DNA of 15,047 nt, taken from positions 1-15,047 of the forward strand of contig VYDD01000261.1 of the NCBI GenBank assembly GCA_009843625.1, given 5' to 3'. Both the position numbers and the translations under genes were made by a program. A model generated the notes under the pieces. It did no database searches and had not been told where the DNA came from. It worked only from the letters and a program-made list of their open reading frames with translations. The DNA is from Gammaproteobacteria bacterium. Its GTDB lineage: Bacteria; Gemmatimonadota; Gemmatimonadetes; Longimicrobiales; Gaopeijiaceae. Shown one piece after another: positions 1-6,323 of the stretch (the stretch's first letter is position 1; every line of letters starts with the position of its first letter).

Positions 1-1291
1 CCAGAGCGAACACGCCGATGCTCTTCGCGATGTCCATCCCCTGGAAGAAGTGAGGGCCGAGGCCGAAGGGGATGTAGGCATGGGCCGGACAGGGTGGGGG
101 CGGATTCTCGAGCCAGCGCTCGGGCCTGAAGTCCGACGCCCGGTCCCAGTGCCCGGGTGCGTGGTGCAGTGCCCGCATCGCCACGTGAACGAGCGTGCCC
201 TCGGGGATCCGGTACCCGCCGAGCACGCGGTCCTCCGTGGCCTCCTTGGGCAGCATCACGGCCGTCGGCGGGTCGATCCGGAGTACTTCGTCGAGCACGG
301 CGCCGGTGTAGGGGAGCCTGTCGAAGGCGGCTTCGTCGATGTTCCCGCCATTCAGGACGGTGTCCGCCTCGCGCTCCACCTTCCGGCGGACATCGGGATT
401 CGCGGCCAGATAGTGGACGCCGAAGGTCAGGGCGCTGGTCGGCGCGTCGATGAAGGCCGTGAGCAGGATGATCAACTCATCCCGGATCGCCCGGTCGGTG
501 TCCAGACCTCCCGCGGCGCCATCGACATCCCTGGCCTGCACGTACTTCGCGACGATGTCGTTGCGGGCGTATCCGGAGTCGCGGGCCTTCCGCATGGCGG
601 TGTAGATGGCGTCGTCGACGAGCCCTACGCTCTTCCTCCCTCGTCGGAGGGTCGGCAGGGGCAGCGACTTGAGCAGTCTCGGTCCGGGCGCGATGTCCAG
701 CATCAGGTACATCTTCTGCAGGTCGAGCACCTCTTCGCCCAGTCGACGGGGAAGCTGGACGTCCGGGCCGAGGACGATCCCGACGACGGCATCCCAGGCG
801 AAACGCTCGAACTCCTTGACGAGGTCGGCGCCCCCGTCGGCGCCTCCGTCAGCGCCCTGCTCGGAGCCCTGTTCGGAGCTCTTGAGGGAAAGGAGTCGGT
901 CTCTCAGGAGTAGCGCCTTCTCGGCGATGATCGCCGCGTAGGTGCCCTCCGAGTCCCCGGCGAAGGCCGACGCCATGAACTCGCTTCTTCGCCGGTGCTC
1001 TTCGCCCTGGTGCAGAGAGATCGAGCCGTACTTGAAGTCGTCCGTCAGGTCGCCCGGAAACCACGGCCGAAAGTACGATTGCTGCGTGACCAGGACCTCG
1101 CGAATGAGTTCGGTGTCGAAGACGATGCAGCACTTCATGAAGGGAAGCTCGAAGGAAACGACGTCTCCGTACTCGTGGCGGAGCCGGTTCGCGAACCCGC
1201 TGAAGTCGCTCGTCCGCTCTCGAAGGTTCCGGAGTCGCTGACCCTTCGGACCGGGCGGGGAAGGCGCGGCACCGCCGGCTGGTTTCTTCAT
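1..1291 (-). CDS. Cytochrome P450-like protein lacking the heme-ligating Cys (C-terminus cut by window edge)
   Basis: 430 codons are visible, from ATG at 1291-1289 to the left edge. An in-frame TAA at 1300-1298 lies just upstream and no other Met intervenes, so the start is well bounded, though no strong Shine-Dalgarno is seen. P450 landmarks appear in order: a GEEHRRR segment in the C-helix region (about residues 96-102), an I-helix (about 271-292), the K-helix ExxR as E335-V-L-R338, FRPERW at 388-393, and the heme-loop equivalent F409-G-L-G-P-H-F-F-Q-G418. Position 416, normally the thiolate Cys, is Phe (codon 44-46), and the usual Arg two residues earlier is His414. The I-helix motif AGx(D/E)T(T/S) reads A279-F-I-D-A-P284, so the oxygen-activating Thr is gone. 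A short Gly/Asp/Glu-rich repeat insert sits at 139-156. The family match is secure from the landmarks; ordinary monooxygenase activity is doubtful. It is paralogous to the divergent gene at 1491. A single base change (TGC to TTC) or a read error could explain the Phe. Confidence 0.9.
   Translation of the reverse strand, partial: MKKPAGGAAPSPPGPKGQRLRNLRERTSDFSGFANRLRHEYGDVVSFELPFMKCCIVFDTELIREVLVTQQSYFRPWFPGDLTDDFKYGSISLHQGEEHRRRSEFMASAFAGDSEGTYAAIIAEKALLLRDRLLSLKSSEQGSEQGADGGADGGADLVKEFERFAWDAVVGIVLGPDVQLPRRLGEEVLDLQKMYLMLDIAPGPRLLKSLPLPTLRRGRKSVGLVDDAIYTAMRKARDSGYARNDIVAKYVQARDVDGAAGGLDTDRAIRDELIILLTAFIDAPTSALTFGVHYLAANPDVRRKVEREADTVLNGGNIDEAAFDRLPYTGAVLDEVLRIDPPTAVMLPKEATEDRVLGGYRIPEGTLVHVAMRALHHAPGHWDRASDFRPERWLENPPPPCPAHAYIPFGLGPHFFQGMDIAKSIGVFAL
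824..877 (-). repeat. 12-bp imperfect tandem repeat inside the P450-like gene
   Basis: On the minus strand, four consecutive 12-bp units plus a partial fifth encode SEQG, SEQG, ADGG, ADGG, AD (residues 139-156). The divergent paralogue at 1491 has no equivalent at this place: its sequence passes from ADRLTAG almost directly to VDFRAEIERF. The insert keeps the reading frame and probably forms a flexible, acidic, glycine-rich surface loop. Units of 12 bp can expand or contract by slippage without a frameshift. Confidence 0.75.
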
Positions 1292-1490
1292 GGAGATTTA
1301 CTCATAGAAACACTCTAGGGTCCAACCCGCGCTCGTGTACACTGTCCGATCCGTCCCTCAAACGCACGATATGACTGTTCTACCATACAGTTACGTCCTG
1401 TCCCGCCATCGCCGGCGGCGTGCAGTTTGATCGAGGCCGTCCGGCACTGCCCGCGTCAATCACACCGACGGACCCGGGAGCACTGCAAGC
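1292..1490. promoter_or_regulatory. Shared divergent intergenic region of the two P450-like genes
   Basis: This 199-bp region separates two divergent start codons, so promoters for both genes should lie here. Two dyads are visible. One is the 8-bp palindrome GTGTACAC at 1335-1342. The other is an inverted repeat at 1372-1393, TGACTGT - 8 bp - ACAGTTA, with one mismatch (the ACTGT/ACAGT core at 1374-1378 and 1387-1391 is perfect). These are candidate operator sites. I see no convincing -35/-10 pair on either strand, so promoter positions are not called. Confidence 0.4.
1476..1480 (+). promoter_or_regulatory. Shine-Dalgarno GGGAG supporting a GTG start
   Basis: GGGAG lies 10 bp upstream of GTG at 1491 and supports that codon as the start of the second P450-like gene. 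The resulting N-terminus (MTTTVRWKD..., then a PPGPP stretch) is normal for a soluble bacterial P450. Confidence 0.5.
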
Positions 1491-2891
1491 GTGACCACAA
1501 CAGTGAGGTGGAAAGACCCCGCAACCGGGCTGGACCGCCAGCTTCCTCCGGGTCCGCCGCGGCAGAAGCTCCGGACCATGCGCCGGCTGGCGGCCGACTA
1601 TACCGGCTTCTTCCAGTGGCTCCACGAACGCTGGGGCGACATCGTCTACTTCGAAATGCCCAACGGCAGGCACTGCGCGGTCTTTGACGCGGACCTCGCC
1701 GAGGAGGTGCTCACCCGGGAGCCGCTGCTGTTCCAGAAAGACTCTCCGGAGTTCGCCTTCGAGGTCATTCAGTCTCCGGGCCTTGCCAGGGTTCCGTTCG
1801 GCGACGACCACGGACGTCTCACGGATCTCATGGTCAGCGCGTTCACGCCCGAACGGATTGCGGCGTTCAGGCAAATCGCCGTCTCGGAGGCGTCGTCCTT
1901 CGCCGACAGGCTCACGGCGGGAAGCACCGTCGACTTCCGGGCCGAGATCGAGCGCTTCACGTGGGACGCGCTGACGACCGCGATCCTCGGCACCGGGCGT
2001 GAACTGGGGCCGGGTCCGGGTCTGGCCATGCTGAGAGCGGCCAAGCTCGGCTTCGTCGTGTTCGCCCTGCCCGGATACCGGCTGCTCAGGAAACTGCCCC
2101 TGCCACACGACCTGAAGGCGCGCAGGACGATCAAGCCGCTCGACGAGGCCGTGTACGACGCGATCCGGCAGGCCAGGGCCGCCGACGGCCCGGGAACGAG
2201 CGTGCTCGCGCATCTTGTCCAGGCGACGGAGCGGGGAGCGTCGGACTGGTCATTCGGCAGCGATGCGGAGATTCGCGACGAGGCGTATGTGGCGTTCGTC
2301 GGCGCCTGGGATCCGGCCGTTCATGCGATGGCCTACGCTCCGCACTACCTGAGCCATAATCCGGAGGCTCGGGCGCGGCTCGAGGAGGAAGTGGATCGCG
2401 TCGCCGGCGACCGGCCGTTGCGTGCCGAGGATGTGGAACGGCTCCCTTACGCCGAGGCCGTCTACAAAGAACTGCTTCGCCTTCAACCGCCCGCTCCGCT
2501 CCTCGTGCCCCGCCGGGCCGTGCGGGACACTTCGCTCGGCGACTACTTCATACCGAAAGGCACCCTGGTCGAGGTCGTCCCGCACGTGATGCACCGCCGG
2601 GCCGACTACTGGCGGGACGGCGAAGCGTTCAGGCCCGAGCGCTGGCTGGAGGGGCTGGACGGACACGCATGCCCGCGGGGCGGCTATATGCCATTCGGCG
2701 CGGAGCCCAGAGGTTGCAAGGGTATTCCCCTCGCGATGGCCGTCTCCGTCTCCGGACTCGCCGGCCTGGCCCGAAAATGGCGCCTCGATCCCGAATCCGA
2801 CGAGCTGCCGGCCGACGGTCTGGAGGTCGGCCTCCTGAGCAGCCCCATCCGCACCAGGGTCGTGCCTCGAGCCCTACGGCTCCAGACCTGA
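1491..2891 (+). CDS. Cytochrome P450 family protein with an altered I-helix
   Basis: 466 residues, the usual length for a soluble bacterial P450, starting at GTG. No membrane anchor is seen. Landmarks are a PPGPP hinge at 19-23, GDDHGRL in the C-helix region (104-110), the K-helix ExxR as E327-L-L-R330, FRPERW at 380-385, and the heme loop F402-G-A-E-P-R-G-C-K-G411. Cys409 is in place, so heme-thiolate binding is expected. Two departures stand out: the loop's fourth residue, normally Gly, is Glu405, and the I-helix motif AGx(D/E)T(T/S) reads G271-A-W-D-P-A276, with Pro where the catalytic Thr belongs. It is clearly paralogous to the divergent gene: RLLR-LPLP and a following helix ending in ARA/D align, as do the I-helix IRDE and HYL..NP. 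Substrate is unknown. Known P450s without this Thr include peroxide-using and isomerising types, so a non-standard reaction is plausible. No redox partner gene is adjacent. Confidence 0.92.
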   Translation: MTTTVRWKDPATGLDRQLPPGPPRQKLRTMRRLAADYTGFFQWLHERWGDIVYFEMPNGRHCAVFDADLAEEVLTREPLLFQKDSPEFAFEVIQSPGLARVPFGDDHGRLTDLMVSAFTPERIAAFRQIAVSEASSFADRLTAGSTVDFRAEIERFTWDALTTAILGTGRELGPGPGLAMLRAAKLGFVVFALPGYRLLRKLPLPHDLKARRTIKPLDEAVYDAIRQARAADGPGTSVLAHLVQATERGASDWSFGSDAEIRDEAYVAFVGAWDPAVHAMAYAPHYLSHNPEARARLEEEVDRVAGDRPLRAEDVERLPYAEAVYKELLRLQPPAPLLVPRRAVRDTSLGDYFIPKGTLVEVVPHVMHRRADYWRDGEAFRPERWLEGLDGHACPRGGYMPFGAEPRGCKGIPLAMAVSVSGLAGLARKWRLDPESDELPADGLEVGLLSSPIRTRVVPRALRLQT

Positions 2892-2920
2892 CGGGCCCGG
2901 TTACGGGCGGGATGTCATGG

Positions 2921-3181
2921 CTATATTTTTGCGACGACCTTCAGGATCACGCCAGCCAGGTCCTCGATGTTGTCGACGATTCCGTTGATCTTCTCGTTGC
3001 GCGAGCCGGCGCCATTCACGATTTCCATCAGCTCCGCCAGGCGCTGTTTGTCGCCGGGCTTCGGAAAGAGTTCGTTGATCTCGCGATCCGTCATCGTGGT
3101 CAGCGACGAGATGTCGCCGGCCAGGTCACGCGCGGTCTCCTGCCTGGCCGCCGCAGCGATCTCGCTCCAGTTCAGGCGCAT
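2921..3181 (-). CDS. Small protein of unknown function (86 aa)
   Basis: I do not recognise this family. The chosen start is ATG at 3181-3179 because a strong AGGAGA (3193-3188 on the minus strand) lies 6 bp upstream. The longer in-frame reading from 3271 adds an Arg-rich leader that overlaps the lipoprotein gene and has no such support. The product begins MRLNWSEIAAAARQ and is predicted to be mostly helical, with no signal peptide, membrane segment or metal-binding Cys/His cluster. A charged middle part (TDREINELFPKPGDKQRL) is followed by a C-terminal amphipathic helix ending VILKVVAKI. It follows the lipoprotein gene in the same direction with the Shine-Dalgarno overlapping that gene's stop, so the two are probably co-transcribed and translationally coupled. 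Its cellular role cannot be assigned. Confidence 0.75.
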   Translation of the reverse strand: MRLNWSEIAAAARQETARDLAGDISSLTTMTDREINELFPKPGDKQRLAELMEIVNGAGSRNEKINGIVDNIEDLAGVILKVVAKI

Positions 3182-3187
3182 GCTCGT

Positions 3188-3193
3188 TCTCCT
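3188..3193 (-). promoter_or_regulatory. Shine-Dalgarno AGGAGA overlapping the upstream stop codon
   Basis: AGGAGA on the minus strand overlaps the TAG stop (3194-3192) of the lipoprotein gene and sits 6 bp before ATG at 3181. It decides the start of the 86-residue protein and suggests coupled translation. Confidence 0.7.
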
Positions 3194-3845
3194 ATTCATT
3201 CGGTTCCGTGCCCGTGATGATCGCCTTGGCCGCTTCGATCCTGCGTAGATACTCGGCGGCGTCGTCGACACCCGCGCGGAGGCTCGACACCGCGCTGTCG
3301 ACCCCGTCGATCACCCCGTAGACCCGGTCTTCCGTCACACCCGCGGCCTCGAGAAAGCGATCACGGTTCTCGGCGACCTCGGCCGCCGACCAGAGAAAGC
3401 TGGTGAGCGTGTTGTTGATCGCCGCCGCCTCGTCATACTCCCGTTCGATGCTCCGGCGGATGAGACGCTCCAGCTCATCGAGCGGCACCACGAGCTCGAC
3501 ACGCATCCGGTTGATCTCCTGCTGCAGTGCCGGGCCGGCGTCGACCAGAAACCGGAGGCGCTCGGCTTCGCTGTCGCTCTCGACGATGCGGCGCCACTCC
3601 GCGGCGACGTCCCGTCTGCCGAAGATCCTCCGGGCGAACTCCGGCACGAACGTCTCGTCGATGAACCGGTCGACCTCCCGGCGCTTGAGGTCGAAGTACC
3701 GCTGCAGGAGCGTGATGTTGGCGTTCTCCAGAGCCCTGAGGCGCTGACCGAGGGCCTGCGACAACTCCGGCGCTTCGCTCGGAATGCTCGCACACCCCGC
3801 CAGGACCGACGTCAGGAGCCCCAGCAGGGCAAGACGGACTCTCAT
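3192..3845 (-). CDS. Putative lipoprotein, helical, unknown function
   Basis: 217 residues. The N-terminus is a clear lipoprotein signal: MRVRLALLGLLTSVLAGC, with lipobox L15-A-G-C18. The predicted mature protein starts at Cys18, and Ala19/Ser20 do not give an Asp+2 inner-membrane retention signal, so an outer-membrane destination is plausible. The rest is rich in Glu, Arg, Leu and Ala and looks almost entirely helical (for example 30-75, 83-135 and 150-208), with no recognised catalytic motif. The start is ATG at 3845, preceded on the minus strand by GGAGAG about 8 bp upstream. It heads a two-gene unit with the 86-residue protein and is divergent from the ABC export operon. Whether it works with that exporter is unknown. 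The lipoprotein call is firm; the function is not known. Confidence 0.85.
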   Translation of the reverse strand: MRVRLALLGLLTSVLAGCASIPSEAPELSQALGQRLRALENANITLLQRYFDLKRREVDRFIDETFVPEFARRIFGRRDVAAEWRRIVESDSEAERLRFLVDAGPALQQEINRMRVELVVPLDELERLIRRSIEREYDEAAAINNTLTSFLWSAAEVAENRDRFLEAAGVTEDRVYGVIDGVDSAVSSLRAGVDDAAEYLRRIEAAKAIITGTEPNE

Positions 3846-4077
3846 GTATGCACTCTCCTCATGAGTCGAGTTCAGGGTCGCCCCGGGTTCGCCCGAGCGT
3901 GGGAATCAACGGGCGGTGTGCGGCGCATGACCGATCAGGCGGCGAGACGAGGTAAGGGAGTCAAGATATCAAGGTGGCGTCCGCGCGACACGAAACCCTT
4001 GCGAACGTCACGGTGTCCCTGAATCCCGGGCTCGTCCATTCAGTGGGGCGCCGGGGCAATCGGGGGGTGCCGTGACC

Positions 4078-4122
4078 CGAACGGTGTTCGATATCGAAAC
4101 GGGCGGTCCCAATATCGGTCAC
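4078..4122. promoter_or_regulatory. Palindrome cluster, candidate enhancer (UAS) for the NtrC-type regulator
   Basis: CGAAC-GGT-GTTCG (4078-4090) is a perfect 5-bp inverted repeat. It overlaps the perfect 12-bp palindrome TTCGATATCGAA (4087-4098). The word ATATCG recurs at 4091 and 4112, 21 bp apart, close to two helical turns. A wider inverted pair, GTGACC (4072-4077) and GGTCAC (4117-4122), flanks the cluster. The cluster lies about 105-150 bp upstream of the predicted sigma-54 start site, the usual place for enhancer-binding protein sites. The link to the regulator encoded in the operon is inferred. Confidence 0.45.
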
Positions 4123-4198
4123 TTCCGCCTCGGTGTGCATCCGAGAAAATGTCATTTAACACATTGCCATACAATGAAATACGGAATTTTACAGCTTT

Positions 4199-4216
4199 CT
4201 GGCACGCAAATTGCCG
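4199..4216 (+). promoter_or_regulatory. Sigma-54 (RpoN) -24/-12 promoter
   Basis: CTGGCACGCAAATTGC matches the sigma-54 consensus TGGCAC-N5-TTGC exactly: TGGCAC at 4200-4205, five bases, TTGC at 4211-4214. Taking the final GC as -13/-12 puts transcription start near 4226 and gives an untranslated leader of about 68 nt before the GTG at 4294. The promoter faces the six-gene export operon, which itself encodes a sigma-54 activator. Confidence 0.85.
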
Positions 4217-4293
4217 AACTTTACCTGCAAGCACGGTAGGCGAGAGCCGGCCGCGGAGGTGCTGACACGGGGGAGAACCCGACGGAGCGACGC

Positions 4294-5562
4294 GTGGACA
4301 TCATTCGCGATACCCGACCCGAAAAACGGAAGAAGAAGCTGGTCTTGAGCGCCGCAGGCATCGGCACGCTCGCGACTGCCGTCTTCGGGTGGCAGCTCCT
4401 CCCCTCGGGTGTCCCGACCATGGACTCCGCAATGGTTTGGAGCGACACGGTCGCGCAAGGGACGCTGGTCCGGCAGGTACGGGGCCCGGGTACGCTCGTA
4501 CCGGAGCAGATGCGCTGGATCACCGCGTTGACCGCCGGGCGCATCGAGCAGATCCTCTCGCTGCCCGGCACGGACGTCTCAGCCGGCGATCTCATCATGA
4601 GCCTCAGCAATCCGGATGTGGACATGCAACTGCTGCAGGCCCAGCAGCAGCTGTCGCAGGCGCACGCGAGCCTCGTTCAATTGCGGGCCAGCCTCAGGAT
4701 GCAGGAACTGCAACAGCGCGCCGCAACAGCCACCGTGCGCGCGGACTACCTCGAGGCGGAGCGAATCCATCGGAGCAATCAGCAACTCTTTGACGCGAAC
4801 CCGGACTTCGTCGCGCGGGCCGATCTCGATCGGTCACGCGAGTCCGCGGAAGCCCTTCGGCTTCGCCTCGAGACCGAAGAGGAGCGCCTGGGCGTGATCG
4901 AGGGCACGTCACAGGAGCAGGTCAGCGCCCAGGAGGAACAGATCACACGGCTCGTTGACCTGGTTCAGTTCAGCCAGGATCGCATCGGGTCAATGCACGT
5001 GACCGCGCCTGTGAGCGGGGTATTGGCACCGCTCGACATTCCGCTTCAGGAAGGACAGTGGGTTCAATCGGGGCAGTCGCTGTCGCGAGTCGTCGTTCCG
5101 GGCCGCCTGAAGGCGGAGATCCGCATCCCGCAGACGCAGGCGCAGGATATCGCTGTAGGACAGGTCGCGGTGATCGACACCCGCACGGACACGATTCAGG
5201 GACAGGTCGTGCGCATCGATCCGGCCGTGCGCAGCGGAACCGTGACCATCGATGTCGCACTTCCGCCAGACCTGCCGCCGTCGGCCCGACCCGATCTCAG
5301 CGTTGACGGCAACGTCATAGTCGAGCGCCTCGAAGATGTAATCCACATGGGCCGCCCGACGTTCGGGCAGGCCAATCAGCAGCTGAGCCTCTTCAAACTG
5401 GTCGATGGCGGGCGGTTCGCGGAGCGCGTCACCGTGCGGCTCGGCGCGAGTTCGGTAAACGACGTCGAGGTGCGCGAGGGATTACGTCCGGGCGACGTCG
5501 TGATTCTGTCGGACATGTCCCAGTGGGACGGGTTCAACCGGGTGAAGCTAAGGAATCGCTAG
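4294..5562 (+). CDS. Periplasmic adaptor (membrane fusion protein) of an ABC exporter, MacA/HlyD-like
   Basis: 422 residues. In tripartite export this protein bridges the inner-membrane ABC transporter and an outer-membrane channel. GTG start with GGAG 6 bp upstream (4284-4287). Layout: a basic cytoplasmic tail (KRKKK at 11-15), one membrane helix about 16-35, a lipoyl-like half about 68-107, a long helical coiled-coil hairpin about 108-232 (rich in Gln, Glu, Leu, Arg), the second lipoyl half about 233-268 (TAPVSGVLAPL...GQWVQSGQSL), a beta-barrel about 269-345, and a membrane-proximal domain to the end (GLRPGDVVIL). First gene of the operon, 7 bp ahead of the ATPase gene and directly downstream of the sigma-54 promoter. 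Substrate is unknown; macrolide export should not be assumed from family resemblance. Family assignment is strong. Confidence 0.92.
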   Translation: MDIIRDTRPEKRKKKLVLSAAGIGTLATAVFGWQLLPSGVPTMDSAMVWSDTVAQGTLVRQVRGPGTLVPEQMRWITALTAGRIEQILSLPGTDVSAGDLIMSLSNPDVDMQLLQAQQQLSQAHASLVQLRASLRMQELQQRAATATVRADYLEAERIHRSNQQLFDANPDFVARADLDRSRESAEALRLRLETEEERLGVIEGTSQEQVSAQEEQITRLVDLVQFSQDRIGSMHVTAPVSGVLAPLDIPLQEGQWVQSGQSLSRVVVPGRLKAEIRIPQTQAQDIAVGQVAVIDTRTDTIQGQVVRIDPAVRSGTVTIDVALPPDLPPSARPDLSVDGNVIVERLEDVIHMGRPTFGQANQQLSLFKLVDGGRFAERVTVRLGASSVNDVEVREGLRPGDVVILSDMSQWDGFNRVKLRNR

Positions 5563-5569
5563 GAGCTGG

Positions 5570-6301
5570 ATGATGACCAATCAAACGCTGATCACGCTGG
5601 ACGGCGTGGGCAAGGTGTTTCTGGCCGAAGAGATGGAGACCCACGCCCTGTCGAATATCAACCTGTCGATAGTGAGGGGCGAGTACGTCGCGATCGCGGG
5701 TCCGTCGGGCTGTGGCAAGACAACTCTGCTGTCGATCCTCGGACTGCTGGACAGCCCCACCAACGGGAGCTACCTGCTCGACGGCACACCGGCCGACAAC
5801 CTGACCACCGGCCAGCGAGCACAGGTACGCAACGAGGCCATCGGGTTCATCTTCCAGGCATTCAACCTCATCGGTGACCTCACGGTGTACGAGAATGTCG
5901 AGCTGCCCCTCACGTATCGAGGGACGGGGGCCGCAGAACGCAAGGAGCGCGTTCAGGAATCGCTCGAACGAGTCGGGCTCGCTCACCGCACGCGACACTA
6001 CCCCAATCAGCTGTCGGGCGGCCAGCAACAGCGTGTCGCCGTCGCGCGGGCGATGGTCGGCAGGCCGCTCATCCTGCTGGCGGACGAGCCGACCGGCAAC
6101 CTCGACTCCAAGAGCGGCGGGGCCGTGATAGGACTCCTCAAGGAGCTGCACGACGACGGCACCACGATCTGCATGGTGACGCACGACCCTCGCTACGCAC
6201 ATGTGGCCGACAGGACGGTTCACATGTTTGACGGACAGATCGTGAGCGAGGACCAGGCGCAGCGGCACGCGCTCGAAGAGGCGGGTTTCGAAGTCGCGTA
6301 G
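5570..6301 (+). CDS. ABC transporter ATPase, MacB/LolD type
   Basis: 243 residues, the normal length for a stand-alone MacB/LolD-class nucleotide-binding subunit. All motifs are intact: Walker A G44-PSGCGK-T51, Q-loop Gln96 (IGFIFQAFNL), signature LSGGQQQRV at 138-146, Walker B LILLADEP with Asp162 and Glu163, D-loop NLDS at 167-170, and switch His195 (MVTHDP). It should power the FtsX-like permeases in the same operon from the cytoplasmic side, in the mechanotransmission manner known for MacB. AGGAG (5561-5565) overlaps the adaptor's stop and precedes ATG 5570; a second ATG at 5573 is an alternative start. It is the only ATPase gene here although the operon has two permease genes, so both may share it. 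Confidence 0.96.
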   Translation: MMTNQTLITLDGVGKVFLAEEMETHALSNINLSIVRGEYVAIAGPSGCGKTTLLSILGLLDSPTNGSYLLDGTPADNLTTGQRAQVRNEAIGFIFQAFNLIGDLTVYENVELPLTYRGTGAAERKERVQESLERVGLAHRTRHYPNQLSGGQQQRVAVARAMVGRPLILLADEPTGNLDSKSGGAVIGLLKELHDDGTTICMVTHDPRYAHVADRTVHMFDGQIVSEDQAQRHALEEAGFEVA

Positions 6302-6323
6302 CGAGAAACTGGAGGGGTGGAAA

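Larger units (their letters stand above)
3846..4293. other. 448-bp non-coding divergent region with sigma-54 control signals
   Basis: No credible gene lies here; short open frames on either strand lack coding character. The right-hand part holds a sigma-54 promoter (4200-4214) and a palindrome cluster at 4072-4122. Between them, about 4144-4200, is a markedly AT-rich stretch in otherwise GC-rich DNA, which could be a bendable or IHF-type site (inference; no exact IHF consensus seen). The left-hand part must carry the promoter for the minus-strand lipoprotein gene, but I cannot place it. CGAAC or CGAAAC words recur at 3991-3996, 4002-4006, 4078-4082 and 4095-4100, with the reverse complement GTTCG at 4086-4090. 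Confidence 0.6.

Noticed and set aside
50..913. Long plus-strand open frame of 287 codons
   Set aside because: It is antisense to the P450-like gene, whose minus-strand frame carries ExxR, PERW and the heme-loop motif. The plus-strand product has no recognisable domain and reflects GC-rich codon bias.
2895..2908. Small hairpin GCCCG-GTTA-CGGGC after the second P450 gene, as a terminator
   Set aside because: The stem is only 5 bp and no T-run follows on the plus strand; too weak to call.
3182..3271. Longer N-terminus for the 86-residue protein, starting at 3271
   Set aside because: It would overlap the lipoprotein coding region by about 80 bp and add an Arg-rich leader. The internal ATG at 3181 has a strong Shine-Dalgarno at ideal spacing.
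4164..4192. Sigma-70-type promoter with TTGCCA in the AT-rich stretch before the export operon
   Set aside because: At 17-bp spacing the -10 position is TTTTAC, a poor match; the sigma-54 element just downstream is exact.
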